Below are positions 53,072 through 62,514 of a stretch of DNA of 64,000 nucleotides, one piece after another; the first letter of the stretch is position 1, and each line of letters starts with the position of its first letter. The notes under the pieces are model-generated. The model did not search any database. It had not been told where the DNA came from and saw nothing but the letters and a program-made list of their open reading frames with translations. The stretch comes from Pseudomonas sp. ZH-FAD (GTDB taxonomy: Bacteria; Pseudomonadota; Gammaproteobacteria; Pseudomonadales; Pseudomonadaceae). Both the position numbers and the translations under genes were made by a program. The DNA lies in the NCBI RefSeq assembly GCF_002803095.1, contig NZ_PGLR01000004.1, positions 62,001 to 126,000 on the forward strand. Direction: 5' to 3'.

Positions 53072-53842
53072 ATGAGCGATTTCATCGAACATTGTTTGGC
53101 GCGTGTCCTGGCTCTGCAGGTGCGACTGTATGCCTGCCAGGCGCGGCTGGCCGACTGCACTGACACCGAGGCCTTGCACGACCTGCGCATCGCCCTGCGG
53201 CAATTGCGCAGCCTCTTGCGTCCGCTGCGCGGCCTGCCGGCTGTGGATGCTCTGGAGCAGGGAGCCGCAGTGCTGGGCCGCCTCAGTGGGCCGCTGCGTG
53301 ATCGTGAGGTGTTGGTGGCCGAGCTGACGCGTCTGGGCCTGGTGCATCTGGCGCCTGCCGATGAAGCGCAGCGCGCCGCAGGTTACGTTGCCATTGCCAG
53401 CAGTCGCGAGTTGGCCGACCTGATGCTGTTGCTCGACGGCTGGCCGGCGAATTGGCGTGAAGCGGCCAGGCAAGGCCAATTGAACGATGTGGACAAGCGC
53501 ATCCGGCGCCGCCTGCGGCGTCAGCAACGACAACTGGCCCGCGCGTTACGCGATCCGGCGCATGACCGCCATCGCCTGCGCCTGCTGATCAAACGTGTGC
53601 GCTACGCTGCTGAAACCTACCCGGCACAAAGTCGTTTGAGCAAGGCGGCGCAGCTCAGACTCAAACGTGCGCAAAGCGCCCTAGGCGACTGGCACGATCA
53701 CCTGCAATGGCTGGCGCAGGCCGATGCGCTGGCGTCGCTGGGCCCTTGCCGGGCAATCTGGTTACAGGCTCAGCAGGCGGCCGAGCAACGTGCTGATGGA
53801 GCCTTGCTGGCACTGTATGGCGATTTTCCCAGCGTGGAATAA
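53072..53842 (+). CDS. CHAD domain-containing protein
   Basis: A 256-residue all-helical protein with a CHAD domain: LHDLRIALRQLRSLLRPL (about 35-52), IRRRLRRQQRQLARALRD and LLIKRVRYAAETYP carry the conserved His and basic residues that bind polyphosphate. CHAD proteins associate with polyphosphate granules or with CYTH triphosphatases. No CYTH or ppk gene is nearby. GGGAGG (53059-53064) supports ATG 53072. Confidence 0.88.
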   Translation: MSDFIEHCLARVLALQVRLYACQARLADCTDTEALHDLRIALRQLRSLLRPLRGLPAVDALEQGAAVLGRLSGPLRDREVLVAELTRLGLVHLAPADEAQRAAGYVAIASSRELADLMLLLDGWPANWREAARQGQLNDVDKRIRRRLRRQQRQLARALRDPAHDRHRLRLLIKRVRYAAETYPAQSRLSKAAQLRLKRAQSALGDWHDHLQWLAQADALASLGPCRAIWLQAQQAAEQRADGALLALYGDFPSVE

Positions 53843-53948
53843 GGCGACATTTTCGCCGCAAATATGGCCGAATAAGCATCCTTGCGGGCTATCGTTCAGT
53901 TGCCACCATCCCCTAAGATCGTCGCCATCGATGAATGCCGAGGTGCGT

Positions 53949-54746
53949 ATGATCTTTTCCGAAATGCTCGAAGCGGTGCACCGCGATGCCGACGCCGTGG
54001 TGATCCCGGCCGAATGGGGGCAGGGACGCGCCAGTTTCGGCGGTCTGGTGGCGGCTCTGGCGTTCGAGGCGATGCGCGCCAAGGTGCCGCAGGACCGACC
54101 GGTGCGCTCGTTGGCCATCACCTTCGTCGGGCCAGTGGCGCCGGATGTTCCTGTCAGTTTTCAGGCCGAGGTGCTGCGCGAGGGCAAGGCGGTCAGCCAG
54201 ATGTCCCTGCGTGCAGTTCAGGATGGCCAGGTGGTGACCGTGGTGCAGGGCAGCTTTGGCGCATCGCGTCCTTCGACGATTGCCGTGGAGGCACTTGCCG
54301 CGCCGCAGATCACGCCGGTCGAGCAATGCCAGGAGTTGCCCTACGTGCGCAACGTCACGCCGGAGTTCACCTGCTTTCTGGCCATGCGTTGGGGGATTGG
54401 CGGCATGCCTTTCAGCAACACGCCGTCACGGCAGATGGGCGGCTGGGTGCGCTTGCGCGGTGAGCGCGAGCCGCAGGCGCTCAGCGAGGCGCACGTGCTG
54501 GCACTGGTCGACGCCTGGCCGCCTGCGGTGCTGCCGTATCTGAAAAGCCCGGCGCCGGGCAGCTCGCTGACCTGGACCATCGAGTTCGTCCAGCCGCTAC
54601 ACACCCTCAGCAGCGAAGACTGGTGTCTGTATCGCGCGGACATCGAACATGCCCGCGATGGTTACGGGCACGTGGCGGCAGCGATGTGGACACCTACAGG
54701 TGAGCTGATCGCCTTGAGCCGGCAGACCGTGACCGTATTTGCCTGA
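53949..54746 (+). CDS. Acyl-CoA thioesterase (TesB-like double hot-dog)
   Basis: A 265-residue double hot-dog protein of the TesB-like thioesterase family. The N-terminal hot-dog has GQGRASFGGLVAALAFEAM and RPVRSLAITFVGPV. The C-terminal one has ALSEAHVLALVDAWPPAVLPY and a closing GYGHVAAAMWTPTGELIALSRQT. It would hydrolyse acyl-CoAs of unknown chain length. ATG 53949 (MIFSEML) follows GAGGT at 4 nt; ATG 53931 in the same frame is an alternative. It is convergent with, and one base from, the Mpo1-like gene. Confidence 0.87.
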   Translation: MIFSEMLEAVHRDADAVVIPAEWGQGRASFGGLVAALAFEAMRAKVPQDRPVRSLAITFVGPVAPDVPVSFQAEVLREGKAVSQMSLRAVQDGQVVTVVQGSFGASRPSTIAVEALAAPQITPVEQCQELPYVRNVTPEFTCFLAMRWGIGGMPFSNTPSRQMGGWVRLRGEREPQALSEAHVLALVDAWPPAVLPYLKSPAPGSSLTWTIEFVQPLHTLSSEDWCLYRADIEHARDGYGHVAAAMWTPTGELIALSRQTVTVFA

Positions 54747-54747
54747 C

Positions 54748-55110
54748 TCAGTGGCGCCGGCGTTGGCGCCAGGCGCGCCACCACGCGCCGCTGAAGAGAA
54801 AGCGTGGGAAGGTCACGCACTGCTCCAACAGCAGACGCTTCAGCGCATCGCTCTTGCTGGCAAAGGGCTCCGCAGGCTGTTGTTCCAGTCTGTGGCCGTG
54901 AGCTTGCAGCGCCAGGGAGGCGATCAGGCCGATGCTGCCCAGTGCCAACGGCACGAACCGCAGATGCCATAGGCCGATCAGCAGCAGTATCAGCGACAGC
55001 AGGAACAGTGGTACGGCGATCAGGTGCAGCAGCAGATTGGTGGGATGCCGATGCTGGCTGGCGTAAAGGCGCCATTGCCAGGCCAGCAGGTTGGGGTGAC
55101 GTTTGCTCAT
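54748..55110 (-). CDS. Mpo1-like (DUF962) membrane protein
   Basis: A 120-residue protein with two hydrophobic segments (about 25-45 and 50-68). The Mpo1/YGL010w pattern of His residues is visible: RHPTNLLLHLIAVPLF and LQAHGHRLEQQPAEPF. In yeast Mpo1 is an Fe(II) dioxygenase that alpha-oxidises 2-hydroxy fatty acids. The bacterial function is unproven. The His residues expected for iron binding are retained. Confidence 0.8.
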   Translation of the reverse strand: MSKRHPNLLAWQWRLYASQHRHPTNLLLHLIAVPLFLLSLILLLIGLWHLRFVPLALGSIGLIASLALQAHGHRLEQQPAEPFASKSDALKRLLLEQCVTFPRFLFSGAWWRAWRQRRRH

Positions 55111-55213
55111 GGGACGATCCTCGGCTCAATGAAACCAGTCTAGGATCGCCGCCAATGCAGAGCGAATTGCTCCTGGCTATGGCGCAGATAGGCTTATGCC
55201 TAAAGGGCCACCT

Positions 55214-56677
55214 TTACAGGCGCAATTGGCCGATGGCCTTGTTCAGCTCGCCTGCCAGCTGGGCGAGTTGCTGACTGGTGGCGGCCGATTCGAGGGTCTG
55301 GCCGACGGTCTGTTCGGTGACGTCACGAATGCCCACCACCGAGCGGCTCATTTCTTCGGCCACCTGGCTCTGCTGTGTGGCGGCCACGGCGATCTGTGTA
55401 TTGCTGTCGCGCATCAGCGCCACGGCGGCGGTGATCGCCGCCAGCGACTCGCCGGCTTCTTGCGCCAGTTGTACGCAGTGGTTGGCGTTCTCCGAGCTTT
55501 CGCGCATGAACTCCACGGCGTCGTGGGTGCCGCCCTGCAGGTTGCCGATCATCTGGGTGATTTCGTCGGTGGACTCCTGCACGCGCTTGGCCAGGTTGCG
55601 CACCTCGTCGGCGACCACGGCGAAGCCGCGACCCATTTCACCGGCGCGGGCGGCCTCGATGGCAGCATTGAGGGCGAGCAGGTTGGTCTGTTCGGCGATG
55701 CCGTGAATCACACCGACCACGCGGCTGATGTGCTGGCTGTCTTCGGCCAGGCGCTCGATGCTGGCGGCGCTCTGGCGCACACCTTGCGACAGGGCGGCGA
55801 TGGATTGCTCGACCCGTTCGACCACCTGCTGGCCTGCACGCGCTAGCTGATCGGCATTGAGCGACTGATCACGGGTGGTGCCAGCGTGATCGGCGATATG
55901 CTGCACGGTCGCCGACATCTCGTTGATTGCGGTGGCAGCCTGATCGGTTTCACTTTGCTGGCTGAGCATGCCCTGGCGCACCGCCCCCATGCGCTCGGCC
56001 ATATCGCGGGTGCCACTGTTCAGCTCGCCAGCCACCTGGCCGACGGTGCCGACCACGCGCTGATAGCCGGCCTGCATGGCGTTGAAGGCGGCGGCCATCT
56101 GACCGACCTCGTCACGGCTGCTCAGTGGGACGCGCAGGGACAGGTCGCCGCTGCGCTCGGCTTGCAGTATCACGTCCTTGAGGGTGTTGAGATGGCTGAG
56201 CAGAAAGCGGATCAACAGCTGCGAAGCAGCCAGCAGCAACAGCATCAACACGGCGACTGCGACGGCATAGGTCAGCGCGTGCTGGGCGAACAGGTCGAGC
56301 AGGCTGGGCGCGCGCGCCATGACCGCCAGGGTGCGTCCATCGTTGAGGGTGACGTGCTGCGCGCCGATCACGGGGGAGTCGCTGAACCGGGCGTCATGTT
56401 TCACTGCCTGCCAGCCGCTGGCGTCGGGGCCACCTTGAGCGCCTGGCAGGCTGCCGTTGCCCACCTGGATATTGCTCGAACTGGGCAGTGCCGCCTGCTG
56501 CGGCCACTGCTGAAGCAGGCGCGCCTGCGCGATTGCAGCCTGCTTGGCATCGGCGCTGCGGGCCTGCTGCTCGGTATGCAGGGCGAACAGCACCAGCATC
56601 AGGCTGATGACGAAGGCGACGGCGTTGACCGCCCAGAATTTGTACTTGAGAGAAAGATCGCTGATCCAGGCGCCCAT
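55214..56677 (-). CDS. Methyl-accepting chemotaxis protein
   Basis: A 487-residue chemoreceptor. TM1 is at about 14-32; a short periplasmic domain of about 100 residues includes [22 protein letters not shown]2 is at about 135-158; then HAMP and a signalling domain with [20 protein letters not shown]. The small sensor has no class I can name. Position between tgpA and tatD resembles PA2867 of PAO1 (recollection). A MITE-like element lies about 40 bp before its start codon, so its promoter may be partly provided or displaced by that insertion. Confidence 0.9.
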   Translation of the reverse strand: MGAWISDLSLKYKFWAVNAVAFVISLMLVLFALHTEQQARSADAKQAAIAQARLLQQWPQQAALPSSSNIQVGNGSLPGAQGGPDASGWQAVKHDARFSDSPVIGAQHVTLNDGRTLAVMARAPSLLDLFAQHALTYAVAVAVLMLLLLAASQLLIRFLLSHLNTLKDVILQAERSGDLSLRVPLSSRDEVGQMAAAFNAMQAGYQRVVGTVGQVAGELNSGTRDMAERMGAVRQGMLSQQSETDQAATAINEMSATVQHIADHAGTTRDQSLNADQLARAGQQVVERVEQSIAALSQGVRQSAASIERLAEDSQHISRVVGVIHGIAEQTNLLALNAAIEAARAGEMGRGFAVVADEVRNLAKRVQESTDEITQMIGNLQGGTHDAVEFMRESSENANHCVQLAQEAGESLAAITAAVALMRDSNTQIAVAATQQSQVAEEMSRSVVGIRDVTEQTVGQTLESAATSQQLAQLAGELNKAIGQLRL

Positions 56678-56718
56678 GCTGTTGTTATCCGTCTCGCTGC
56701 GTTCGCTATTGGCTAGCA

Positions 56719-56939
56719 GGCCGTTGAAAAACGTAGGCGAGGCAGCCAGTGCAATACCGATGGCGGCCCCGCAAAAACAGGCGAAAAACGCTCGGAGTCG
56801 CGTTCGACTTTACGAATTGTAAATGAGCACTTGATTCGCTTCGCTCACCCCTTCGGGGCCGCGCTAAAGCGCGTTCAGTCTGCGACTGTGAGCCTGTTTT
56901 TAACGCAGCAATGGCAACGTAGGTAGTTTTTCAACTGCC
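56719..56939. mobile_element. MITE-like non-coding element of about 221 bp
   Basis: This fills most of the 313-bp gap between the chemoreceptor and tatD. Its ends are 14-bp inverted repeats with one mismatch (GGCCGTTGAAAAAC left; GTTTTTCAACTGCC right). It has no coding capacity and contains internal hairpins such as CCCC-TTC-GGGG and CGCGCT-AAA-GCGCG. Copies of a similar sequence recur in Pseudomonas intergenic regions as I recall. GGCTA occurs near both ends (56711 and 56940), possibly a target duplication, though not exactly adjacent on the left. Confidence 0.68.
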
Positions 56940-56990
56940 GGCTAAGTGCCAGCATTATGCCTCGATGAATGACCAGAGTCTTGACGTCAA

Positions 56991-57818
56991 TCAATACTCT
57001 GGTGTCGAGCCCTGCAGCATGGCCGGTAGATCGAAGAACGCTCGCGCACAGGCTGTGGTCTGAGCCGCCAGGGCTTCTTCGCTTTGCCCGCGGTGCAACG
57101 CCACTTCGCGCAGCACCTCGCCGAGAAAGGCGGGCTCGTTACGCCCGCTCTTGGGCTTCGGCCGCAGGCTGCGCGGCAGCAGGAAGGGCGCATCGGTCTC
57201 CAGCATCAGGCGCTCGCCGGGGATGTCCTTGAGCAGCGGATGCAGGTGCGTGCCGCGACGTTCATCGCAGACCCAACCGGTGATGCCGATATGCAGGTCG
57301 AGATCGAGATAGGCATAGAGCGCGCGCCGCTCGCCGGTGAAACAGTGCACCACCGCAGCGGGCAACTGATCGCGATAGCCACGCAGGATTTCCAGCAGAC
57401 GCTGGCTGGCTTCGCGTTCATGCAGAAACACCGGCATCTGCAACTCGACGGCAAGCGCCAGTTGTTCCTCCAGTGCTTTTTCCTGTGCCGGGCGTGGCGA
57501 GAAGTCGCGATCGAAGTCCAGCCCGCATTCACCCACGGCACGTACTGGCGGTTGCGCCAGGAGCGCCTTGAGGGCATCGCTGCTGGCACCGTTCCACGAG
57601 CTGGCGTCGTGCGGATGAACCCCGGCGGTGCTGAACAGGCGTTGACCGCTGCTATCCAGCTGTCGGCAAAGTGCGAGGCTGGCTTCGCTTTCATTCAGAC
57701 TGGTGCCGGTCAGCACCAGCTGACACACGCCGGCTGCATGAGCGCGTTCGAGTAGCGCCTCGGCCTGCACCGCGAGGCTGGGGTGGGTGAGATTGACGGC
57801 AATATCGATGAGTTGCAT
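56991..57818 (-). CDS. tatD: TatD family metal-dependent hydrolase
   Basis: A 275-residue TIM-barrel deoxyribonuclease/hydrolase. The N-terminus [11 protein letters not shown] matches E. coli TatD (which also lacks the HxH of its paralogues). Metal and catalytic residues lie in [13 protein letters not shown] (Glu about 97), [17 protein letters not shown] and [10 protein letters not shown] (Asp about 209). TatD takes part in DNA repair and nuclease activity, not in Tat export despite its name. It is divergent from the MltF-like gene. Confidence 0.93.
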   Translation of the reverse strand: MQLIDIAVNLTHPSLAVQAEALLERAHAAGVCQLVLTGTSLNESEASLALCRQLDSSGQRLFSTAGVHPHDASSWNGASSDALKALLAQPPVRAVGECGLDFDRDFSPRPAQEKALEEQLALAVELQMPVFLHEREASQRLLEILRGYRDQLPAAVVHCFTGERRALYAYLDLDLHIGITGWVCDERRGTHLHPLLKDIPGERLMLETDAPFLLPRSLRPKPKSGRNEPAFLGEVLREVALHRGQSEEALAAQTTACARAFFDLPAMLQGSTPEY

Positions 57819-57973
57819 GGTGCCACCTGTTGAACGCGAAGGGGCAGAATAGCAGATGCCATCCGTTCGTCAGGAAGTCGATTTAAAACAATAAGTTGGT
57901 CGCTGTTTTTAAGGTTGATGCAAGGTTGTGGGGTGGCGCGGCAGCGCTCGGCTGTGCCAATCTCCGCGCCCCT

Positions 57974-58003
57974 GCCGACCTTGGAACTTGTTTGGCGGGT
58001 TTA
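57974..58003 (+). promoter_or_regulatory. Weak sigma-E/AlgU-like promoter in the tatD/mltF-like gap
   Basis: GAACTT followed by 17 nt and TCAGTA resembles the AlgU consensus GAACTT-N16-17-TCTGA; the -35 is perfect and the -10 poor. The gap (57819-58091) shows no gene. Confidence 0.3.
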
Positions 58004-58091
58004 CGGTCAGTAGCCGTCTGTCGCGCATCGGCGCACAGCAGCCACCAACCGGATGAGGCTTCGGCGGCCTACCGCCTTCCCAGGAGAGTCG

Positions 58092-59507
58092 ATGTCGCGA
58101 TTGCTGCTGATCCTGTGCCTGCTGGCTGCGCTGCCGTTGTCGGTCAGCGCGCGCGTGGCTGGCCCGCCGGAGGTCGGCAGTCAGGCCCGCAGCGCGCGCG
58201 ATCTGCCGACGATTCGCAGCAGCGGTGAACTGCGGGTGCTGGTCAATCAGAGCCGCAACAGCTCGGGCTCGGTCAAGGGCCAGAGCATTGGCGTCGAATA
58301 CCACCGCCTGCGGGCATTCGAGCAGTACCTCAACCGCAATTCTCGAGATGGTCGCAGCCTCAGACTGAAGATCATCCCCAAAGCCAAGGATCAGTTGCTT
58401 GGCGCATTGCAGCGTGGCGAGGGCGACCTGGTTGCGCCCGGCGAACTGCTCAACGTACGCACCGGGCACGATGTCAGTGCCAGTACGGCGATTCGCCGCG
58501 AAGTACCGCTGGTGCTGGTGTCGAAGCAGGGCAACCGGCATTACCGCAGCCTCGAACAGCTGGCCGGGCGTAGTCTTTCATTGCCAGCGGGTAGCGCCGT
58601 GGGTGATGCGCTACGGTTGATCAACCAGCAACTGGCTGATCGCAAACTGCCACCCATCGTGGTCGAGTGGGTCGATCCCAGCCTGGCCGTCGAGGATGTG
58701 CTGGAAATGGTTCAGGCCGGCATCTTCGAGCGTACTGCGGTGGAGCTGCCGATCGCCGAACGTTGGGCCAAGGTGATGCCCAAGTTGCGCGTCGACAAGC
58801 ATCTTATCCTGGCGCGCGATGGCGACATGAAGTGGTTCGTGCGCCCCGATGCGCCAATGCTGCGTGCCAGCATCGACCGATTCTTCAGCAGCTATCAGAG
58901 CCCGGCCGACCAGGATGCGGCGTTCCAGCGTGTCTATCGCCGCTTATACAAGGTGCATTCGCCGCTGGGGCGCACCGAGCGACAGCGTCTGGAGAAGGTG
59001 CGCCCGGTGCTGCAGCAGCATGCCGAGCAGCAGGGTTTCGATTGGCTGATGCTAGCTGCGCTGGCATTCAAGGAGTCGACGTTGAACCCATCGGCGCGGG
59101 GCGCCAGCGGCGCGACCGGGCTGATGCAGATCACCCCGGCGGCAGCGCGTAGCGTCGGGGTGAGCAACATCCAGAACCTCGACGGTAACGTCCAGGCCAG
59201 CAGCAAGTACCTGGCGCTGATCCGCCGCAACTTCTTCAACAGCCCGCAGCTCAACGAGCGCGAGCGCATGGCCTTCGTCCTGGCTGGCTACAACCTGGGG
59301 CCGCAGCGGGTGCAGAGCCTGCGCGCCGAGGCTCGCAGGCGTGGCCTCAATCCCAATCAGTGGTTCTTCCAGGTCGAACGTGTGGCCATGGAGCAGATGG
59401 GCATGGGCGTGGTGAGTTATGTGAATGCGGTGAATAAGTACTACCTTGCTTATGACCGTGAGCGCTATCTGCTCGAACCGCAAAGACAGCGTCTGACGGC
59501 TAACTAA
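58092..59507 (+). CDS. Lytic murein transglycosylase, MltF-like
   Basis: A 471-residue periplasmic enzyme. A signal peptide (LLLILCLLAALPLSVSA) precedes a solute-binding-protein-type domain (about 40-265, SGELRVLVNQSRNSSG). A SLT lysozyme-like domain (about 295-440) has catalytic Glu in AFKESTLNPSARGASGATGL, LMQITPAAARSVGVSN and the AGYNLGP motif. It cleaves peptidoglycan glycan strands, forming 1,6-anhydro ends. The signal lacks a lipobox Cys, so it looks soluble. ATG 58092 follows AGGAG. It resembles PA2865 (recollection). Confidence 0.9.
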   Translation: MSRLLLILCLLAALPLSVSARVAGPPEVGSQARSARDLPTIRSSGELRVLVNQSRNSSGSVKGQSIGVEYHRLRAFEQYLNRNSRDGRSLRLKIIPKAKDQLLGALQRGEGDLVAPGELLNVRTGHDVSASTAIRREVPLVLVSKQGNRHYRSLEQLAGRSLSLPAGSAVGDALRLINQQLADRKLPPIVVEWVDPSLAVEDVLEMVQAGIFERTAVELPIAERWAKVMPKLRVDKHLILARDGDMKWFVRPDAPMLRASIDRFFSSYQSPADQDAAFQRVYRRLYKVHSPLGRTERQRLEKVRPVLQQHAEQQGFDWLMLAALAFKESTLNPSARGASGATGLMQITPAAARSVGVSNIQNLDGNVQASSKYLALIRRNFFNSPQLNERERMAFVLAGYNLGPQRVQSLRAEARRRGLNPNQWFFQVERVAMEQMGMGVVSYVNAVNKYYLAYDRERYLLEPQRQRLTAN

Positions 59508-59513
59508 GTATTT

Positions 59514-59564
59514 ATTTATTCGATATTAATTACCGGTATTTTGCTGTTTTTTAATCGAATAAAT
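59514..59564. promoter_or_regulatory. 11-bp perfect inverted repeat in the doxX promoter region
   Basis: ATTTATTCGAT (59514-59524) and ATCGAATAAAT (59554-59564) are exact reverse complements separated by 29 nt. A -10-like TATTCT follows at 59569-59574. The region is strongly AT-rich compared with its surroundings. Confidence 0.5.
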
Positions 59565-59612
59565 TGGCTATTCTGTGCGCCATCAACTCCCACACACGAA
59601 GGAAGCGCTGTA

Positions 59613-60047
59613 ATGAACAACCTGATCAAGAACATCACCGCCACCCAGGCCAGCTTCGGCATCACCATCCTGCGTATCGTCGCCGGCATCACCTTCGCCG
59701 CCCATGGCGCGCAGAAGCTGTTCGGCTGGTTCGGTGGTTATGGCCTGGCTGGCGTGGCGCAGTGGATGGAGAGCATCGGTCTGGCCCCGGGCTACCTGAT
59801 GGCGCTGGCGGCTGGTAGCGCCGAGTTCTTCGGCGGCGTGGCGCTGATCATCGGTCTGCTGGTACGTCCGGCTGCGGCGGTACTGGCGGTGACCATGTTG
59901 GTGGCGATCTTCACTGTGCACTTCGCCAACGGTTTCTTCATGAGCAACAATGGCTACGAGTTCGCCCTGGCTCTGCTGGCCATCAGCGTAGCGCTGGTGT
60001 TCGAAGGCGCCGGCAAGCTGTCGGTGGATGGCAAGATCGCTCGCTGA
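59613..60047 (+). CDS. DoxX family membrane protein
   Basis: A 144-residue inner-membrane protein with four helices. DoxX motifs: LRIVAGITFAAHGAQKLFGWFGG (helix 1, the AHGxQKLFG signature) and GSAEFFGGVALIIGLL (helix 3 start). DoxX proteins are quinol- or thiol-redox associated, and the exact role here is unknown. GGAAG lies 11 nt before ATG 59613. Expression may be controlled by the upstream inverted repeat. Confidence 0.9.
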   Translation: MNNLIKNITATQASFGITILRIVAGITFAAHGAQKLFGWFGGYGLAGVAQWMESIGLAPGYLMALAAGSAEFFGGVALIIGLLVRPAAAVLAVTMLVAIFTVHFANGFFMSNNGYEFALALLAISVALVFEGAGKLSVDGKIAR

Positions 60048-60068
60048 TCGAACCCTGCAACAACGAGA

Positions 60069-60093
60069 AGGCCCGCAAATGCGGGGCCTTTTT
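60069..60093. terminator. Terminator after doxX
   Basis: A stem AAGGCCCGC / GCGGGGCCTT (one bulge) with AAAT loop and T-run, between convergent doxX and the LysR gene. Confidence 0.88.
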
Positions 60094-60111
60094 GCGTTCA
60101 ACGCCGAGCGG

Positions 60112-61047
60112 TCAGTTGTTAGCGGCTTGCTCGGCCCTTTTTTCCTGCGCGGCGACCTGCTGCGCCAGCTCGATCATCTGCTCGCGCATCCAGCGGTTGG
60201 CCGGGTCCTGATCGGTGCTTTCGTGCCAGTACAGGTGAGTTTCCAGGGCCGGCACATCACCGACCGGCAGGGCCACATGATGCAGGTTGTGGCGGCGGGC
60301 GAAGCGCTCCGGCACGGTCATCACCATGTCGGTCTGCTGCAGCACGCTGCCGGCCATCAGATAGTGCTGCGAGCGCAGGGCAATCTTGCGCTGGATGCCC
60401 ATCTTGCCCAGGGCCAGATCCACATAGCCGAGGCCACTGCGGCGGCTGGAGATGTGGATGTGGCTCAGTGACAGGTAGTCGTCGAGGCTGATCTTTTCCT
60501 TGGCCAGCGGATGCCCCTGGCGCATGGCGCAGACATAACGATCATCCAGCAACTTGACGTGACGAACCTGCGGGTCGGTATTGAGTGGTGCGTCGACGGC
60601 AAAATCGAGACGGCCGGCGGCCAGTTCCTTGGTGGTTTCGCGGCGCTTGGCCAGGAAGCTCTCGATGCACACGTTCGGCGCCAGGCGACGCAGGCGCTGG
60701 AACAGCGGTGGCAGGAGGATCTGCTCCGACAGGTCGGTCATGCTGATGCGGTAGGTCTTGCCGGCCTGCTGCGGGTTGAAGGTGCGGCTTTCCTGCACGG
60801 AAACGCGCAACAACTGCAGGGCATTGCGTACCGGGCCGATGATGTTCTGCGCCATCGGCGTCGGCACCATGCCCTGGGCGGTACGCACGAACAGCGGGTC
60901 GTTGAAGGTTTCGCGCAGACGGGCGAGGGCGTTGGAAACCGCTGGTTGGGTAATGCCGACGATCTGCCCGGCACGGGTCAGGTTGGCCTCGGTGTAGATG
61001 GCGTCGAAGACGATGAAGAGGTTCAGATCCACCTTGGTCAGGTTCAT
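60112..61047 (-). CDS. LysR family transcriptional regulator
   Basis: A 311-residue LTTR. The N-terminal winged HTH (VDLNLFIVFDAIYTEANLTRAG and ITQPAVSNALARLRETFNDPLF, about 6-51) precedes the effector-binding domain (about 90-300, LDFAVDAPLNTDPQVRHVKL). It is divergent from an acyl-CoA dehydrogenase gene, the usual target arrangement. It may be the counterpart of BvlR/PA2877 of PAO1, but I am not sure. A dyad in the 150-bp shared region could be its operator. Confidence 0.93.
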   Translation of the reverse strand: MNLTKVDLNLFIVFDAIYTEANLTRAGQIVGITQPAVSNALARLRETFNDPLFVRTAQGMVPTPMAQNIIGPVRNALQLLRVSVQESRTFNPQQAGKTYRISMTDLSEQILLPPLFQRLRRLAPNVCIESFLAKRRETTKELAAGRLDFAVDAPLNTDPQVRHVKLLDDRYVCAMRQGHPLAKEKISLDDYLSLSHIHISSRRSGLGYVDLALGKMGIQRKIALRSQHYLMAGSVLQQTDMVMTVPERFARRHNLHHVALPVGDVPALETHLYWHESTDQDPANRWMREQMIELAQQVAAQEKRAEQAANN

Positions 61048-61095
61048 GCCGGCAGTGCTCCAGGGGGCGTCGATATCAATCGATCATATATCGGT

Positions 61096-61109
61096 TATGA
61101 ATGTTCATA
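61096..61109. promoter_or_regulatory. Candidate LysR operator
   Basis: TATGAA-TG-TTCATA, a perfect 6-bp dyad with a 2-bp centre, has LTTR-like T/A ends. It sits in the AT-rich part of the gap, 48 nt from the LysR start and 88 nt from the acyl-CoA dehydrogenase start. Confidence 0.45.
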
Positions 61110-61197
61110 CACGCTGAAAATAGGTTAGATAAATCTTAAGCGCTGTTCTAGCATCATTTCCACAACCTCTCACCCTTTATTGCAAACAGGTAATTCC

Positions 61198-62427
61198 ATG
61201 GATTTCGCCTATTCCCCGAAGGTTCAAGAGCTGCGTGAGCGCGTCAGCGCATTCATGGAGGCGCACGTCTACCCGGCTGAAGCGGTGTTCGAGCAGCAGG
61301 TAGCCGAAGGTGATCGTTGGCAGCCGACAGCGATCATGGAGGAGCTGAAGAACAAGGCCAAAGCCGAAGGTCTGTGGAATCTGTTTCTGCCCGAGTCGGA
61401 CTACGGTGCCGGCCTGACCAACACCGAATACGCACCGCTGGCGGAGATCATGGGGCGTTCGCTGATCGGCCCCGAGCCGTTCAACTGCGCCGCGCCGGAT
61501 ACCGGCAACATGGAAGTGCTGGTGCGCTACGGCAACGAGGCGCAAAAGCAGCAATGGCTGGAGCCGCTGCTGTCCGGCGAGATTCGTTCCGCGTTCGCCA
61601 TGACCGAGCCAGGCGTGGCTTCGAGCGACGCCACCAACATGCAGGCCAATGCTCGTCGTGAGGGCGATGAGTGGGTCATCAACGGCCGCAAGTGGTGGAC
61701 CTCCGGTGCCTGCGACCCGCGCTGCAAGGTGATGATCTTCATGGGGCTGACCAACCCGGACGCGCCGCGCCACCAGCAGCACTCGATGATCCTGGTGCCG
61801 ATGGATGCGCCAGGCGTCACCGTACTGCGCCCGCTGCCGGTGTTCGGTTATGACGACGCGCCACATGGCCATGCCGAAGTGCTGTTCGAGAACGTGCGCG
61901 TGCCCTACGAGAGCGTATTGCTTGGTGAAGGGCGTGGCTTCGAGATCGCCCAGGGGCGCCTCGGCCCGGGCCGTATCCACCACTGCATGCGTTCGATCGG
62001 CATGGCCGAGCGCGCCCTGGAGCTGATGTGCAAGCGCGCTGTTTCGCGGACCGCCTTTGGCAAGCCGCTGGCGCGCCTGGGTGGCAATATCGATCACATC
62101 GCCGATTCGCGCATGGAGATCAACCAGGCGCGTCTGCTGACCCTGAACGCGGCCTACATGATGGATACCGTGGGCAACAAGATCGCCGCCAGCGAAATCG
62201 CCCAGATCAAGGTGGTGGCGCCCAACGTGGCACTCAAGGTGATCGACCGGGCGATCCAGATACACGGCGGCGCGGGCGTCTCCAACGACTTCCCGCTGGC
62301 CTACTGGTATGCCATGCAGCGCACTCTGCGCCTGGCCGATGGCCCGGACGAGGTGCATCGCGCCGCCATCGGCAAGTTCGAGATTGGCAAGTACGTGCCG
62401 CGCGACGTGATGAAAGCCAGCCGCTGA
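61198..62427 (+). CDS. Acyl-CoA dehydrogenase
   Basis: A 409-residue FAD-dependent dehydrogenase of the larger acyl-CoA dehydrogenase group. FAD and substrate motifs: [18 protein letters not shown] (about 132-149), [34 protein letters not shown] and [15 protein letters not shown] (about 355-369). Chain-length specificity is not evident. ATG 61198 (MDFAYSPK) is standard; an upstream in-frame start at 61180 is less likely. It is preceded by the divergent LysR gene, which probably regulates it, and ends at a strong terminator. Confidence 0.94.
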   Translation: MDFAYSPKVQELRERVSAFMEAHVYPAEAVFEQQVAEGDRWQPTAIMEELKNKAKAEGLWNLFLPESDYGAGLTNTEYAPLAEIMGRSLIGPEPFNCAAPDTGNMEVLVRYGNEAQKQQWLEPLLSGEIRSAFAMTEPGVASSDATNMQANARREGDEWVINGRKWWTSGACDPRCKVMIFMGLTNPDAPRHQQHSMILVPMDAPGVTVLRPLPVFGYDDAPHGHAEVLFENVRVPYESVLLGEGRGFEIAQGRLGPGRIHHCMRSIGMAERALELMCKRAVSRTAFGKPLARLGGNIDHIADSRMEINQARLLTLNAAYMMDTVGNKIAASEIAQIKVVAPNVALKVIDRAIQIHGGAGVSNDFPLAYWYAMQRTLRLADGPDEVHRAAIGKFEIGKYVPRDVMKASR

Positions 62428-62442
62428 TCCTGCAAGCCAAAG

Positions 62443-62472
62443 CAAAGAGGCCCGCATCTGCGGGCCTCTTTG
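62443..62472. terminator. Strong bidirectional terminator
   Basis: A 14-bp perfect stem CAAAGAGGCCCGCA / TGCGGGCCTCTTTG with TC loop, between convergent acyl-CoA dehydrogenase and terC-family genes. Confidence 0.92.
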
Positions 62473-62514
62473 TTTGTCAGTCGTCGACTGCTCGGTCGTC
62501 CGGCTAGCCGTTGC

